Below are positions 52,777 through 62,389 of a DNA stretch of 64,000 bases, one piece after another; the first letter of the stretch is position 1; each line of letters starts with the position of its first letter. Origin of the DNA: Novosphingobium colocasiae (GTDB lineage: Bacteria > Pseudomonadota > Alphaproteobacteria > Sphingomonadales > Sphingomonadaceae); contig NZ_BMZA01000015.1 in assembly GCF_014652555.1 (NCBI RefSeq), positions 1 to 64,000 of the forward strand, read 5' to 3'. The notes under the pieces are model-generated. The model did not search any database. It worked only from the letters and a program-made list of their open reading frames with translations, and was not told the DNA's origin. The position numbers and the translations under genes are program-made.

Positions 52777-54437
52777 TGAGCGGACAGGCCGCCCGGATCG
52801 AAGAGGCCACGCGGATGCTGCCCACGCACGCTCACCGCGCCCCGGCCGAATTCGAGCTGGACATTCCAGAGCTGACGCTGGGCGGACTGCTGCGCCATGC
52901 GGCGCAGACGGTGCCCGATCGTATCGCGCTGGTTGAAGGCGTGGCCGATCCGGCTGCGCGCCGGCGCTGGACCTATGCCGAATTCCTCGACATTTCCGAG
53001 CGGCTCGCCCGCGCCCTGCTCGCCCGGTTCGAACCGGGTGACCGGGTGGTGGTTTATAGCACCAACTCGCCGGAATGGGTGTTCCTGCAGCATGCGATGA
53101 GCCTGGCGGGAATCCTGCTGGTGCCGGTCAATCCTGCCTACACGGCGCACGAACTGCACCACATCGTCGCCGACAGCGAAGCCGCCGGGCTGTTCATGGA
53201 TGACAGCTTTCGGGGGAGGAATCTGGCCGAGACGGTCGCACAGATGAAGGCGATCGGCGGCGATTGCCTGCGTTTCGAGGCGCGCGTTGCCGATATCTGG
53301 GACCTTGTCGCCACCGCCGCCCCACTGGTCGCGCTGCCCGAGATCGGGCCGCAGGACCCGCTCCAGATCCAGTACACCTCGGGCACCACCGGCAAGCCCA
53401 AGGGCGCGGTGATGAGCCACACCCGCGTGCTGAACACCTCGCGCTCGATCGCACGGCGCGCCGGGTTCCCCGATGGCGGCGTCCACATCAACGCGATGCC
53501 GATGTTCCACATCGCCGGCGCGGCGATGGCCGAATTCAGTTGCCTCGCCTATCGCGGCACTTTCGTGCTCATGCCGATCTGGGACGCCGGGCTGATGCTC
53601 GAACTGTTCGAGAGCGAGCGCGGCAATGCCACGCTGATCGTGCCGACGATGATCCTCGGCATCCTCAACCACCCGGACCGCCCCAAGCGCGATCTGTCGA
53701 GCTGGCAGACGATCTTTTCGGGTGCGGCCAACGTCCCCGCCACCATGGTGCGCCAGGTCCACGCCGACATCGGCTGCAAGGTGTGCATCATCTTCGGCCA
53801 GACCGAAAGCAACGGCCCGATAACCCTGACCGCGCCGGACGATGCGATCGCGGATCAGACCGATACCGTCGGCCGGCCGCTGCCGCACGTCGAGGTCAAG
53901 ATCGTCGATCCGCATAGCCACGAAACGCTCGCGGTGGACGAAGTGGGCGAAGTCTGGGTGCGCAGCTTCCAGGTGATGGAGGGCTATTTCAACGCCCCGG
54001 CCAAGACCGCCGAAACCGTGGTAGCCGATGGCTGGCTGCGCACCGGCGACCTCGGCAGCATGGATGCGCGCGGATACGTGCGGATCACCGGGCGGCTCAA
54101 GGAAATGATCATCCGGGGCGGGATGAACCTCTACCCCAAGGAGATCGAGGACACGCTGTTCGATCATCCCGCGGTGGACCAAGTGGCTGTGCTTGGCCTG
54201 CCCGATGAAAAGTGGGGTGAGACGGTGGCCGCCGTGCTCTCGCTCATCGCGCCCGACGCACCGCCCCCGCACACCGAATTCGACACCTACTGCCGCGCCC
54301 GCATGGCCAGCCAGAAGGTGCCGACAAGCTGGTTCTACGTCCGCGAATGGCCGCTGACGCCATCGGGCAAGATCCAGAAACACGTCCTGCTGGACATGAT
54401 CAGGGCGGGGGAAATCCCGCCATGCAGGGAACCGTAG
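52776..54437 (+). CDS. AMP-dependent acyl-CoA synthetase
   Basis: The 553-residue adenylate-forming enzyme activates a carboxylic acid to its CoA thioester. IQYTSGTTGKPKGAVMSH (P-loop-like A3), FGQTESNGPITLTA (A5), GWLRTGDLGSMDARGYVRIT (A7/A8), KEMIIRGGMNLYPKEIE and the catalytic Lys in PLTPSGKIQKHVLL (A10) are intact. The acid is unknown; the neighbouring P450, aldehyde dehydrogenase and acyl-CoA dehydrogenases suggest a substrate-derived acid. The start at 52776 is coupled to the SDR stop (TGATG). A receptor gene follows 36 bases later. Confidence 0.93.
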   Translation: MSGQAARIEEATRMLPTHAHRAPAEFELDIPELTLGGLLRHAAQTVPDRIALVEGVADPAARRRWTYAEFLDISERLARALLARFEPGDRVVVYSTNSPEWVFLQHAMSLAGILLVPVNPAYTAHELHHIVADSEAAGLFMDDSFRGRNLAETVAQMKAIGGDCLRFEARVADIWDLVATAAPLVALPEIGPQDPLQIQYTSGTTGKPKGAVMSHTRVLNTSRSIARRAGFPDGGVHINAMPMFHIAGAAMAEFSCLAYRGTFVLMPIWDAGLMLELFESERGNATLIVPTMILGILNHPDRPKRDLSSWQTIFSGAANVPATMVRQVHADIGCKVCIIFGQTESNGPITLTAPDDAIADQTDTVGRPLPHVEVKIVDPHSHETLAVDEVGEVWVRSFQVMEGYFNAPAKTAETVVADGWLRTGDLGSMDARGYVRITGRLKEMIIRGGMNLYPKEIEDTLFDHPAVDQVAVLGLPDEKWGETVAAVLSLIAPDAPPPHTEFDTYCRARMASQKVPTSWFYVREWPLTPSGKIQKHVLLDMIRAGEIPPCREP

Positions 54438-54473
54438 AAGACTTCGACCAAGATAGAATGGGAGGGAAATACA

Positions 54474-56735
54474 ATGCGTCACAATTCACACTTGCACACA
54501 TCAATGAGCGCCCTGGCGCTTGCCGCCGCGCTTGGGGTCACGCAGACGGCCCACGCGCAAAGCGCCACGCCGCAAGCCGGCGGCGAAGCGGCCGGCAGTG
54601 GCGAGATCATCGTCACCGCACAGCGCAAGGCGGAATCGATCTCCAAGGTTCCGTTGTCGATCACCGCGCTGGGCAATGATGCGCTGGAAACCAAGCAGGT
54701 CACCGAGATGAAGGACCTGCAGTTCGCTTCGCCGGGCATTCGCGCCGGCCAACAGCAGGGCGTGACCCGCATCTTCATCCGCGGCATCGGCCTGACGTCG
54801 TTCTCGGCGGGTGCCGACCCCAGCGTGGCATTCTATGCCGACGGCGTATACGTCGGCCGTCCCACCGCGCAGGCCTCCTCCTTCTACGATGTCGAACGCA
54901 TCGAAGTGCTGCGCGGGCCGCAGGGCACGCTCTATGGGCGCAACGCTACCGGCGGCGCGGTCAACGTGATCAGCCGCGCGCCGACCCGCGAACTGTCCGG
55001 CTACGCCAACCTCACCTACGGCAACTATGACCTCAAGGAATTCGAAGGCGGCATCAGCGGCCCGCTGACCGAAGGCGGCGACTTGCGGGCGCGCGTTTCG
55101 GGCCACGTCATCGATCGTGACGGCTATGGCTACGACTTCGGGATGAACCACGATTTCAACGATGCCAAGTCGCAGTCGGTCCGTACCCAGTTGCAGTACG
55201 AAAACGGCAACGGCACCGATATCCGCCTGATTGGTGAATACCACCACGAGAACGACTACAACAACGGCACCACCAGCTTCGGAGCCTATCCGGGCTATGA
55301 ACTGCAGGGCGTGGTCGGAACCGTCGATCCCGATGGCAACGAGCTCAAAGGGATTGCGGTCACCGGCGGTCAGGACACCGCAACGGCGCTGGTCGGCAAG
55401 ACCAACGTGCGCGAAGGCTGGGCCGTCACCCTCAACGCCAACTTCGATATCTCGGATCGGCTGCACTTCAACTCGATCACCGGGTTCCGCAAGTGGGACC
55501 GGTACAACGGCTCGAACTCGGACGGTACCTCGGCCGGGCTTGGCAACACATACTACAACGAGAAGTCCAAGCAGTTTAGCCAGGAGCTGGTGCTCAACTG
55601 GTCAGCCGGCCCGCTCGATCTCGTCGCGGGCACGAGTTTTTATTGGGAAAGGCTGGACAACTACGTCCTGGTTCCGTTCGTCCAGTTCGGAACGAACTAC
55701 ATTCAGGACGGCACGATGGATATCGAGTCCTTCTCGGCTTATGGGCAGGCCACTGTTCACGTGCTTGACAGTCTGCGCCTGACTGCCGGTGGCCGGTATT
55801 CGACGGAAACGCGGGACTCCAAGGGAACCTTCACTTTCTTCGGCGTCACCGACGTGAGCGGCCAGAAGACCTGGAGCGACTTCAACCCCAAGTTCGGCAT
55901 CGAGTTCGATCTCAACCCCGACACTCTGCTTTATGCCACCGCAACCAACGGCTTCAAGAGCGGCACCTTCAACGTCGGCCAGGTCAACCCCGCCATCAAC
56001 CCGGAAAAGATCTGGTCCTACGAAGCCGGCTTCAAGACCAAGTTGTTCGACAACGCCGTGCAGTTGAGCGGCGCATACTTCCATTATGACTACACCGATC
56101 TTCAGGTGAACAAGGTCATCGGGATCGCCACCGTCACCACCAACGCAGCGGCAGCGAAAGTGGATGGGCTTGAACTGGCGGCCACCATCAAGCCGTTCAG
56201 CGGCCTGACGCTTGACACGAGCTTCACTTATCTCGATGCGCGGTTCAGCGAGTTCTTCTCCACCAACCCGCTCTATCCCGGCGGCGCGTCCGATCCGGGC
56301 TATGCGATCTGGCTTGCTGCGAACCCCGATGCGAAGACCCCCGTCTTCGACGGCGATATTGCTTCGGAACAGAACCTCAAGGGCTACCAGCTCCCCGGCG
56401 CGCCGAAGTATGCTGCCACCGCCGGCATCCAGTACGACTATGACATGGATAACGGTGCACGCATCACCTTGCGTGGCGACGCCGCCTATGCGTCGCGCAT
56501 CCACTTCTCCGAGTTCAACGATGTGCACCTGAGCCAGAAGGCGGTGACCAAGTTCAACGCCTACGTCCGGTACGATTCCGGCAAGCTGTGGACGCTGAGC
56601 GTGTGGGGCAAGAACCTCACGAACGAGACGGTCAAGTCCAACGAACTCGTCACCATCGCGCTCTGGGGTTACCCGCGTTACGGTGCAATCGAGCCGCCGC
56701 GCACTTACGGTGCCACGGTCGGCCTGAAGTTCTGA
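54474..56735 (+). CDS. TonB-dependent receptor of the catabolic island
   Basis: The 753-residue outer membrane receptor has a signal peptide (ALAAALGVTQTAHAQ), the TonB-box/plug start IIVTAQRKAESISKVPLSIT, plug motifs FASPGIRAGQQQGVTRIFIR, YADGVYVGRPTAQASSFYDV and EVLRGPQGTLYGRNATGGAV, and a barrel ending in TYGATVGLKF with the terminal Phe. This branch of receptors is typical of sphingomonads and often found in operons for degradation of hydrophobic compounds. It is embedded between the acyl-CoA synthetase and aldehyde dehydrogenase genes, so it probably imports the pathway substrate. SD: GGGAGGGAAATACA. Confidence 0.92.
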   Translation: MRHNSHLHTSMSALALAAALGVTQTAHAQSATPQAGGEAAGSGEIIVTAQRKAESISKVPLSITALGNDALETKQVTEMKDLQFASPGIRAGQQQGVTRIFIRGIGLTSFSAGADPSVAFYADGVYVGRPTAQASSFYDVERIEVLRGPQGTLYGRNATGGAVNVISRAPTRELSGYANLTYGNYDLKEFEGGISGPLTEGGDLRARVSGHVIDRDGYGYDFGMNHDFNDAKSQSVRTQLQYENGNGTDIRLIGEYHHENDYNNGTTSFGAYPGYELQGVVGTVDPDGNELKGIAVTGGQDTATALVGKTNVREGWAVTLNANFDISDRLHFNSITGFRKWDRYNGSNSDGTSAGLGNTYYNEKSKQFSQELVLNWSAGPLDLVAGTSFYWERLDNYVLVPFVQFGTNYIQDGTMDIESFSAYGQATVHVLDSLRLTAGGRYSTETRDSKGTFTFFGVTDVSGQKTWSDFNPKFGIEFDLNPDTLLYATATNGFKSGTFNVGQVNPAINPEKIWSYEAGFKTKLFDNAVQLSGAYFHYDYTDLQVNKVIGIATVTTNAAAAKVDGLELAATIKPFSGLTLDTSFTYLDARFSEFFSTNPLYPGGASDPGYAIWLAANPDAKTPVFDGDIASEQNLKGYQLPGAPKYAATAGIQYDYDMDNGARITLRGDAAYASRIHFSEFNDVHLSQKAVTKFNAYVRYDSGKLWTLSVWGKNLTNETVKSNELVTIALWGYPRYGAIEPPRTYGATVGLKF

Positions 56736-56806
56736 TGCGCCCCCCGCCGGGGCGGTTCAGGCCGCCCCGGCACCGCTTTATAACAATCAGAGGAGAGACA
56801 TCGGCC

Positions 56807-58279
56807 ATGGCCACCCTTGCAACCACCAGCCTGCTCAGCCACCCCGACCGGCTGTTCATCGATGGCGAATGGGTCGCGGCCGGCAGTGGCCGGACGATCG
56901 ACGTCATCAACCCGTCGACCGAGGAAGTTTTCCTCACCGTCGCCGAGGCCGGTGCCGCCGATGTCGAACGCGCCATCGCCGCTGCGCGCAAGGCCTTCGA
57001 TCACGGCCCCTGGCCGCGCATGACCCATGCTGAGCGCGCGCATTACCTGCGCGCCATCGGCGACGCGATGGACCGCCGGGCCGAGGATATCGCCCAGATC
57101 TGGCCGCGCGAGATGGGCATCCTCTACGCCATGGCCCGCCCCTTCGCCGGCACCATCGGCGAAGCCTATCGCTATTATGCCGGTCTTGCCGACAGCTTCG
57201 AATGGGAGGAGCGCTTCGAAGCGCCGATGATGGGCGGCGACTATGCACTCATCGTCAACGAACCGGTGGGCGTCGTCGGCGCGATCGTGCCGTGGAACGG
57301 CCCGGTCAACATCATGGCCTACAAGCTGGCCCCTGCCCTTATCGCCGGCTGCACGGCGGTGCTCAAGATGTCGCCCGAAGCGCCGGGCACCGGCTATCTG
57401 CTGGCCGAAATCTGCGCCGAAGTGGGCCTGCCCGCCGGCGTGCTCAACGTCGTGACCGCAGATCGCGAGGCTTCCGAAGTGCTCGTGCGCGATCCGCGGA
57501 TCGACAAGATCGGCTTCACCGGATCAAGCGCGGTCGGCAAGCGTATCGCCGGCATCTGTGCCGAACGCCTTGCCCGTTGCACGCTGGAACTGGGCGGCAA
57601 GTCGGCTGCACTGATCCTCGACGATTACGATGTCGGCACCGCCGCCCAGTCGCTGGTCGGTTCCGCCTGCGCGATGACCGGGCAGATCTGCTCCTCGCTC
57701 ACCCGCATCGTCGTCGGCGCTGACCGGCACGACGAACTGGTCGATGCGCTCGTGGCCGGGTTCGAGCAGGTGCGGATCGGCGATCCGTTCGATCCCGCCT
57801 CGGGCATCGGCCCGCTCGCCATGGCCCGCCAGCGCGACAAGGTGGACGAGATGGTCCGCGCGGCGGAGGCCGACGGCAACCGCATCGCCACCGGCGGCAA
57901 GCGTCCCGCCAGCCTCAATCGCGGCTGGTTCTTCGAGCCGACCGTGATTACCGCAACCAACGACGACATGATCGCCCGTGAAGAGATCTTCGGTCCCGTG
58001 GTGACCGTCATCAAGGCGGCGGACGAGGAGCAGGCGATCGCCATTGCCAACGACACCCGCTTCGGGCTCAACAACTCGGTGTTCAGCCGTGATGCCGACA
58101 AGGCCTATGCCATCGCCCGCCGGCTGCATTCCGGCACGGTGGGCCACAATGCCTGGCGCAGCGACATGTCGGTCGGGTTCGGCGGGTTCAAGGAATCCGG
58201 CATCGGCCGCGAAGGCGGCGTGAACGGCCTGCGCGCCTATCTCGAACCCAAGACGATCATCATGGACAACCTCGCCTGA
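56807..58279 (+). CDS. Aldehyde dehydrogenase (NAD(P)+-dependent)
   Basis: The 490-residue enzyme oxidises an aldehyde to its acid. GVVGAIVPWNGPVNIMAYKL, GFTGSSAVGKRIAGICAERL (cofactor), LELGGKSAALILDD (general base Glu), the nucleophile Cys in AMTGQICSSLTRI, and ARRLHSGTVGHNAW are standard. Family length normal. AGAGGAGAGACATCGGCC precedes the ATG at 56807. In this cluster it would act after alcohol oxidation by one of the SDRs. The frame upstream of 56807 is not conserved. Confidence 0.94.
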   Translation: MATLATTSLLSHPDRLFIDGEWVAAGSGRTIDVINPSTEEVFLTVAEAGAADVERAIAAARKAFDHGPWPRMTHAERAHYLRAIGDAMDRRAEDIAQIWPREMGILYAMARPFAGTIGEAYRYYAGLADSFEWEERFEAPMMGGDYALIVNEPVGVVGAIVPWNGPVNIMAYKLAPALIAGCTAVLKMSPEAPGTGYLLAEICAEVGLPAGVLNVVTADREASEVLVRDPRIDKIGFTGSSAVGKRIAGICAERLARCTLELGGKSAALILDDYDVGTAAQSLVGSACAMTGQICSSLTRIVVGADRHDELVDALVAGFEQVRIGDPFDPASGIGPLAMARQRDKVDEMVRAAEADGNRIATGGKRPASLNRGWFFEPTVITATNDDMIAREEIFGPVVTVIKAADEEQAIAIANDTRFGLNNSVFSRDADKAYAIARRLHSGTVGHNAWRSDMSVGFGGFKESGIGREGGVNGLRAYLEPKTIIMDNLA

Positions 58280-58290
58280 GGAGCAAGAGC

Positions 58291-58785
58291 ATGGGTGGAG
58301 AGGTTATCGACGGGGTCACGATCAACTGCCCCATCGAAACGAACAGCCCGATTGCGCGGGCCAATATCGATACGATCATCAAGTTCTTCTCGGTCTACCT
58401 GAAGGACAAGCCGTTCTTCTACTCGCTCTGGGTGGACGAGGACCCCGAAGTGGTGACGCCGTTCGTCACCACAGGCGTCGCGGTGTGCCACTATGCCAGC
58501 CACAAGGGCTGGGATGCGGTGAAGGCGTTCTGGGACCCGATCCACGACGAGATGACCGGGCGGTTCGACTGGTTCGTCGATGCGATCATCGTCGGCGAGG
58601 ACCCGAATGTGATCGTCACCAAGTCGAACTCGATCATCGATGTCCAGGCCGGCGCGACCTGGGGCAACCGCCACGTCGCCTACAACGGCCGCTACGTCCA
58701 GATCTTCCGGTTCGAGGACGGCAAGGTGAAGTCGTTCGAGGAATACTACGACACCGCGCTGCTGAGCGCGGCCTATTCAGGCTGA
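58291..58785 (+). CDS. NTF2-like/SnoaL-type protein, unknown function
   Basis: The 164-residue product looks like an NTF2-fold protein: helix-rich N-terminal half (ARANIDTIIKFFSVYLKDKP), HYASHKGWDAVKAFWDPIHD and a sheet-forming end NGRYVQIFRFEDGKVKSFEE followed by YYDT. In this fold the family includes isomerases, dehydratases and binding proteins; substrate unknown. It sits 11 bases after the aldehyde dehydrogenase and 22 before an SDR gene, so it belongs to the same operon. Confidence 0.8.
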   Translation: MGGEVIDGVTINCPIETNSPIARANIDTIIKFFSVYLKDKPFFYSLWVDEDPEVVTPFVTTGVAVCHYASHKGWDAVKAFWDPIHDEMTGRFDWFVDAIIVGEDPNVIVTKSNSIIDVQAGATWGNRHVAYNGRYVQIFRFEDGKVKSFEEYYDTALLSAAYSG

Positions 58786-58807
58786 GCGTGGGTGGGGAAA
58801 GGATCAC

Positions 58808-59617
58808 ATGAAACGGCTTGAAGGCAAAAGCATCCTCGTCACCGGCGCGGCGCAAGGCATGGGGCTGGCCATCGCCCTGCGCGCGGCGCGCGAGGGGGCG
58901 GGCCACATCACACTCTGCGATATCCAGCTTGAAAAGGGCAAGGCCGCTGCCGAACAAGTCGGCGCGGCGGGGGCCCGGGCCCAGTTCGTCGAAGCGGACC
59001 TGCGTTCACCCGAAGCCATCGCCCGCGCGGTGGATGCCGCCGCCATCTTCGCCGATGGACTGGATGTCCTGATAAACAATGCCGGCGTGACCGACGACGG
59101 GCTAACCGGTGGACCGCAGACGCTGGAAACGCTGACCGAAGAGCAGTGGGACGCGATGATGGACATCAACGTCAAGGCGATGTGGCGCGCCGTGCGCGCG
59201 GCCGCGCCGTGGCTCAGGCGCTCGGCCGAGGCGGGACGCGGGCCGGCCATCGTCAACGCCGCTTCGGTGGCCAGCACCTTCGCCTATCCCGGCATTCCTT
59301 CCTATTCGGTCGCCAAGAGCGCGGTGAAGATGCTCACCCAGATCATGGCGGCGGAGTATGCCCCCCAAGGCATTCGCTGCAACGCCTATGCCCCCGGTGC
59401 GATCGCAACCCCCATGTTGATGCACTCGATCGAAGCGGCGGACGATCCCGCCGCGATGATCAAACTCACTTCAGGCCCCCACCTCATAAAGCGGCTGGGC
59501 GATCCCGATGAAGCGGCGGCCCTCGCCTGCTTCCTCGCCTCGCCCGAAGCCAGTTTCATCACCGGCACCATCGTGCCGGTGGACGGCGGCACCAGCGCCT
59601 GGCGCGGGAACGCCTGA
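58808..59617 (+). CDS. SDR-family oxidoreductase
   Basis: The 269-residue SDR has TGAAQGMGLAIALRAAREGA, NNAGVTDDGLTGG, and the catalytic set in NAASVASTFAYPGIPSYSVA followed by K. CDIQ after the second strand suggests NAD(H) preference (acidic residue). It is probably a dehydrogenase for a hydroxylated intermediate made by the adjacent P450. The P450 gene starts 17 bases after its stop. Substrate unknown. Confidence 0.91.
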   Translation: MKRLEGKSILVTGAAQGMGLAIALRAAREGAGHITLCDIQLEKGKAAAEQVGAAGARAQFVEADLRSPEAIARAVDAAAIFADGLDVLINNAGVTDDGLTGGPQTLETLTEEQWDAMMDINVKAMWRAVRAAAPWLRRSAEAGRGPAIVNAASVASTFAYPGIPSYSVAKSAVKMLTQIMAAEYAPQGIRCNAYAPGAIATPMLMHSIEAADDPAAMIKLTSGPHLIKRLGDPDEAAALACFLASPEASFITGTIVPVDGGTSAWRGNA

Positions 59618-59634
59618 GCATTCACGGAGTAAGG

Positions 59635-60891
59635 ATGATGATGGACAACAGCCCCGCCCGGATCGTCGATCCCCAGGACCCGGAACTGAGCCCCGAACGC
59701 CTCAAGGAGCGCTTCGGCCGCGACTTCTTCCGCGATTTCGATATCGATGACCCCAATCTCAACACGCACTTCCATGAGGTGATCGACCTCATGGTGCAGA
59801 AATGCCCGGTCGCGCACAGCAAGGTGGGCACCGGCTACTACGTGTTCAGCACCGAGGAGGCCGTGCGCAAGATCGGCCAGGACTGGCAGACCTTCAGCAG
59901 CGCCAAGGGCTATATCCCCAACCGCCCGGACGACATGCCGCTGATGATCCCGGTCGAGCAGGATCCGCCCAACCACACCGCGTGGCGTCGGGTGCTCAAC
60001 CCGCACATGGGCCCCAAGGTCATGGATGCGATCCGCGACGATGTCGCCCGCGAAGTGAACGCACTGATCGACAAGTTCATCGATCGGGGCGAATGCGAAT
60101 TCATCGGCGAGATGGCCGGCCTGCTGCCGGGGCGCGCCTTCTTCATCTATGTGCTGGGCGTGCCGGTGGTTGACCTGCCGGAGCTGGTCCACGACGTCGA
60201 CAAATCGCTGTTCGGCCCGCTTGATGAGCGCACCGCCTATCACAAGAAGGTCTACGACTACCTGGAGAAGTTCCTGAAGGAACGCGAGGCGATGGAGCCG
60301 CAGGGCGATATCGTCGATACGATCCTGAAGGGCGTTACCTATGGCGATGGCAGCGAAGCTTCCTGGGAACACAAGGTCTCGGTCGTCCTCGACCTTACCT
60401 ATGGCGGCATCTCCACCACCATCTACGCGCTCGGCTCGACCGCCCGGCACCTCGCGGATCATCCTGAACAGCGTCAGCAACTGCTGGACAACCCGGAATG
60501 GATCGAGAACGCGGTGGAGGAATTCGTCCGCGCCTATTCGCCCGTCGTCGCCATGGGCCGCACCTGCACCCGCGATACCGAGGTGGAAGGTGTCCAGCTC
60601 AAGGAAGGCGATTACGTGATGATGGGATTCTCCAGCGCCGGGCGCGATCCGCGCACGATCGCTGATCCCAAGGCGCTCAATTTCGCCGAGCCGACGATCC
60701 ATCATCCCACCTTCGGCGTTGGCCCCCACCGCTGCATCGGTTCGCACCTGGCCCGGATGGAGCTGGCGGTGTTCACACGCGAATGGCTGCGCCGCATCCC
60801 GCACTTCCGGGTCAAGGCCGGCACCGAGCCCGTCTATGAAACCGGCTTCCTGCGGGCGATGAGCTCGCTCTGGCTGAGCTGGGACAAGTGA
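59635..60891 (+). CDS. Cytochrome P450, bacterial class I
   Basis: The 418-residue soluble P450 hydroxylates an organic substrate using electrons from a ferredoxin. The I-helix has LDLTYGGISTTIYALGS (oxygen-activating GGxxTT), the K-helix EEFVRAYSP (ExxR-like), and the haem loop FGVGPHRCIGSHLARMELAV with ligand Cys367. DPPNHTAWRRVLNPHMGPK is typical. The substrate is not readable. The ferredoxin gene begins ten bases after the stop, forming a redox pair. The start ATG ATG at 59635/59638 is preceded by GGAGTAAGG. Confidence 0.93.
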   Translation: MMMDNSPARIVDPQDPELSPERLKERFGRDFFRDFDIDDPNLNTHFHEVIDLMVQKCPVAHSKVGTGYYVFSTEEAVRKIGQDWQTFSSAKGYIPNRPDDMPLMIPVEQDPPNHTAWRRVLNPHMGPKVMDAIRDDVAREVNALIDKFIDRGECEFIGEMAGLLPGRAFFIYVLGVPVVDLPELVHDVDKSLFGPLDERTAYHKKVYDYLEKFLKEREAMEPQGDIVDTILKGVTYGDGSEASWEHKVSVVLDLTYGGISTTIYALGSTARHLADHPEQRQQLLDNPEWIENAVEEFVRAYSPVVAMGRTCTRDTEVEGVQLKEGDYVMMGFSSAGRDPRTIADPKALNFAEPTIHHPTFGVGPHRCIGSHLARMELAVFTREWLRRIPHFRVKAGTEPVYETGFLRAMSSLWLSWDK

Positions 60892-60901
60892 GGGCCACCC
60901 T

Positions 60902-61102
60902 ATGCGGATGAAGATCGATGAAACGCTGTGTTCCGGCCACGGGCGCTGCGCCAAGTTCGCGCCCAACGTCTACACGCTCGACGATTCCGGCTATAATGCC
61001 GATGTCGGCCAGATCATCGCCGTTCCATCCGGCGAAGAAGACAATGCCACCAAGGGCCGCAAGGCCTGCCCGGAGCGCGCCATCACCGAGGTAGATGGGT
61101 GA
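60902..61102 (+). CDS. [3Fe-4S]-type ferredoxin partner of the P450
   Basis: The 66-residue ferredoxin has CSGHGRCAKFAPNVYTLDD and KACPERAITEVDG, giving three cluster cysteines (C-x5-C...CP) with His where a fourth Cys would be. This is the [3Fe-4S] type that commonly feeds actinobacterial and proteobacterial P450s. It directly follows the P450 gene. No ferredoxin reductase is adjacent; the FprA-type enzyme at 5.8 kb is the nearest candidate. A 41-codon frame begins in the overlapping GTGA at its stop. Confidence 0.93.
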   Translation: MRMKIDETLCSGHGRCAKFAPNVYTLDDSGYNADVGQIIAVPSGEEDNATKGRKACPERAITEVDG

Positions 61103-61230
61103 ACACCGCGCTGGTCGTATGCACCAGGCGACGGGCCGCGTTGAGCGCCAAGGCGTTTTCCCGGCACCGGCGCGATGCCCAAGCCGAGTTGATCCGCGCC
61201 TGCGAACCGTTCGCGGTGATCTGACCAGCC

Positions 61231-62376
61231 ATGGACCTGGCCTTCACGCCCGAACAGCAGATGATCGCCGATGTGATCGACGCCTTTGCCCGCGAGGTGC
61301 TGCTGCCGCGCTATGCCCACTGGGACCGGACGGGAAACCTGCCTGAGGAACAGTTCGCCAGAATGGGCGAGATCGGCCTGCTGGGGCTGCGCGTTCCGGA
61401 GGCGTTCGGCGGGCAGGACGTGGACGCCGTGACTGCCGGTCTCGCGATCGAGGCGGCAGCCCGGGGCGATTTCAACTGCTGCTATGCCATCCTTATCGCC
61501 TGCTTCGCCGGGGAGATACTCGGCCGCCACGGCGACGATGCGGTGAAGGCCGAATGGCTTCCGGGCATGGCGAGCGGCGAGAAGATCATCTGCACCTGCC
61601 TGACCGAACCGCAAGGCGGATCGGACGCCGCCGGCATTCGCACCCGCGCCGTGCGCCAGGGCGACGACTACGTCATTTCAGGCGAGAAGGCGTCGATCAC
61701 GCTGGTCATGGCGGGTCATGCCGGGATCGTGTTCGCCAAGACCGACCCCGCGGCAGGCGCAAAGGGCGTGACCGCGTTTCTGGTTCCGTTCGATTTGCCC
61801 GGTGTCTCGCGGGCCCCTTACGCCGATCTCGGCTCGCGCGGGATCGCCCGTGGCTCGCTGTTCTTCGATGAAGTGCGCATACCGGCACGCTATCGCATCG
61901 GCGCGGAGGGCGCAGCCTTTTCCAAGGTCATGCACACCTTCGACTACACCCGCGCGCTGATCGGCCTCATGTGCCTTGGCGCGGCCCAGCAGAGCCTGGC
62001 CGAGACCGTAGAATACCTGAAGAGCCGCCAATCCTTCGGGCAGCCGCTGCCCCGCTATCAGGGCGTCTCGTTTCCCGTCGCGGAATGGGCGGCGAAGATC
62101 GAGATGGCGCGCTGGCTGTGCCTGCGAACGCTGTGGCTGCGCGACCAGAACCTGCCGCATACGGCCGAGGCGGCGATGTGCAAGATGCAGTGCCCGGACA
62201 TCGCCGTGGGCGCGATCCATGAATGCCTGCTGCTCCATGGTCACTACGGCTACACGCAGGACTTCCCGCACGAACAGCGGCTGCGCGACGTGATCGGCCA
62301 GCAGATCGCTGACGGCACCACCCAGATCCAGAAGCTCATCGTCGCGCGCGAACTGTTCGGCCGCGACTTCGTCTGA
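61231..62376 (+). CDS. Acyl-CoA dehydrogenase
   Basis: The 381-residue flavoenzyme has the standard ACAD order: MDLAFTPEQQMIADVIDAFA, CTCLTEPQGGSDAAGIRTRA, DYVISGEKASITLVMAGHAG, LMCLGAAQQSLAETVEYLKS, RQSFGQPLPRYQGVSFPVAE and LLLHGHYGYTQDFPHEQRLR. Size and several motifs resemble dehydrogenases of cyclic acyl-CoA esters such as cyclohexanecarboxyl-CoA, but the substrate is not proven. It lies 128 bases after the ferredoxin; the EthD gene follows 13 bases later. Confidence 0.92.
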   Translation: MDLAFTPEQQMIADVIDAFAREVLLPRYAHWDRTGNLPEEQFARMGEIGLLGLRVPEAFGGQDVDAVTAGLAIEAAARGDFNCCYAILIACFAGEILGRHGDDAVKAEWLPGMASGEKIICTCLTEPQGGSDAAGIRTRAVRQGDDYVISGEKASITLVMAGHAGIVFAKTDPAAGAKGVTAFLVPFDLPGVSRAPYADLGSRGIARGSLFFDEVRIPARYRIGAEGAAFSKVMHTFDYTRALIGLMCLGAAQQSLAETVEYLKSRQSFGQPLPRYQGVSFPVAEWAAKIEMARWLCLRTLWLRDQNLPHTAEAAMCKMQCPDIAVGAIHECLLLHGHYGYTQDFPHEQRLRDVIGQQIADGTTQIQKLIVARELFGRDFV

Positions 62377-62389
62377 AAGGAAGCGCCCG

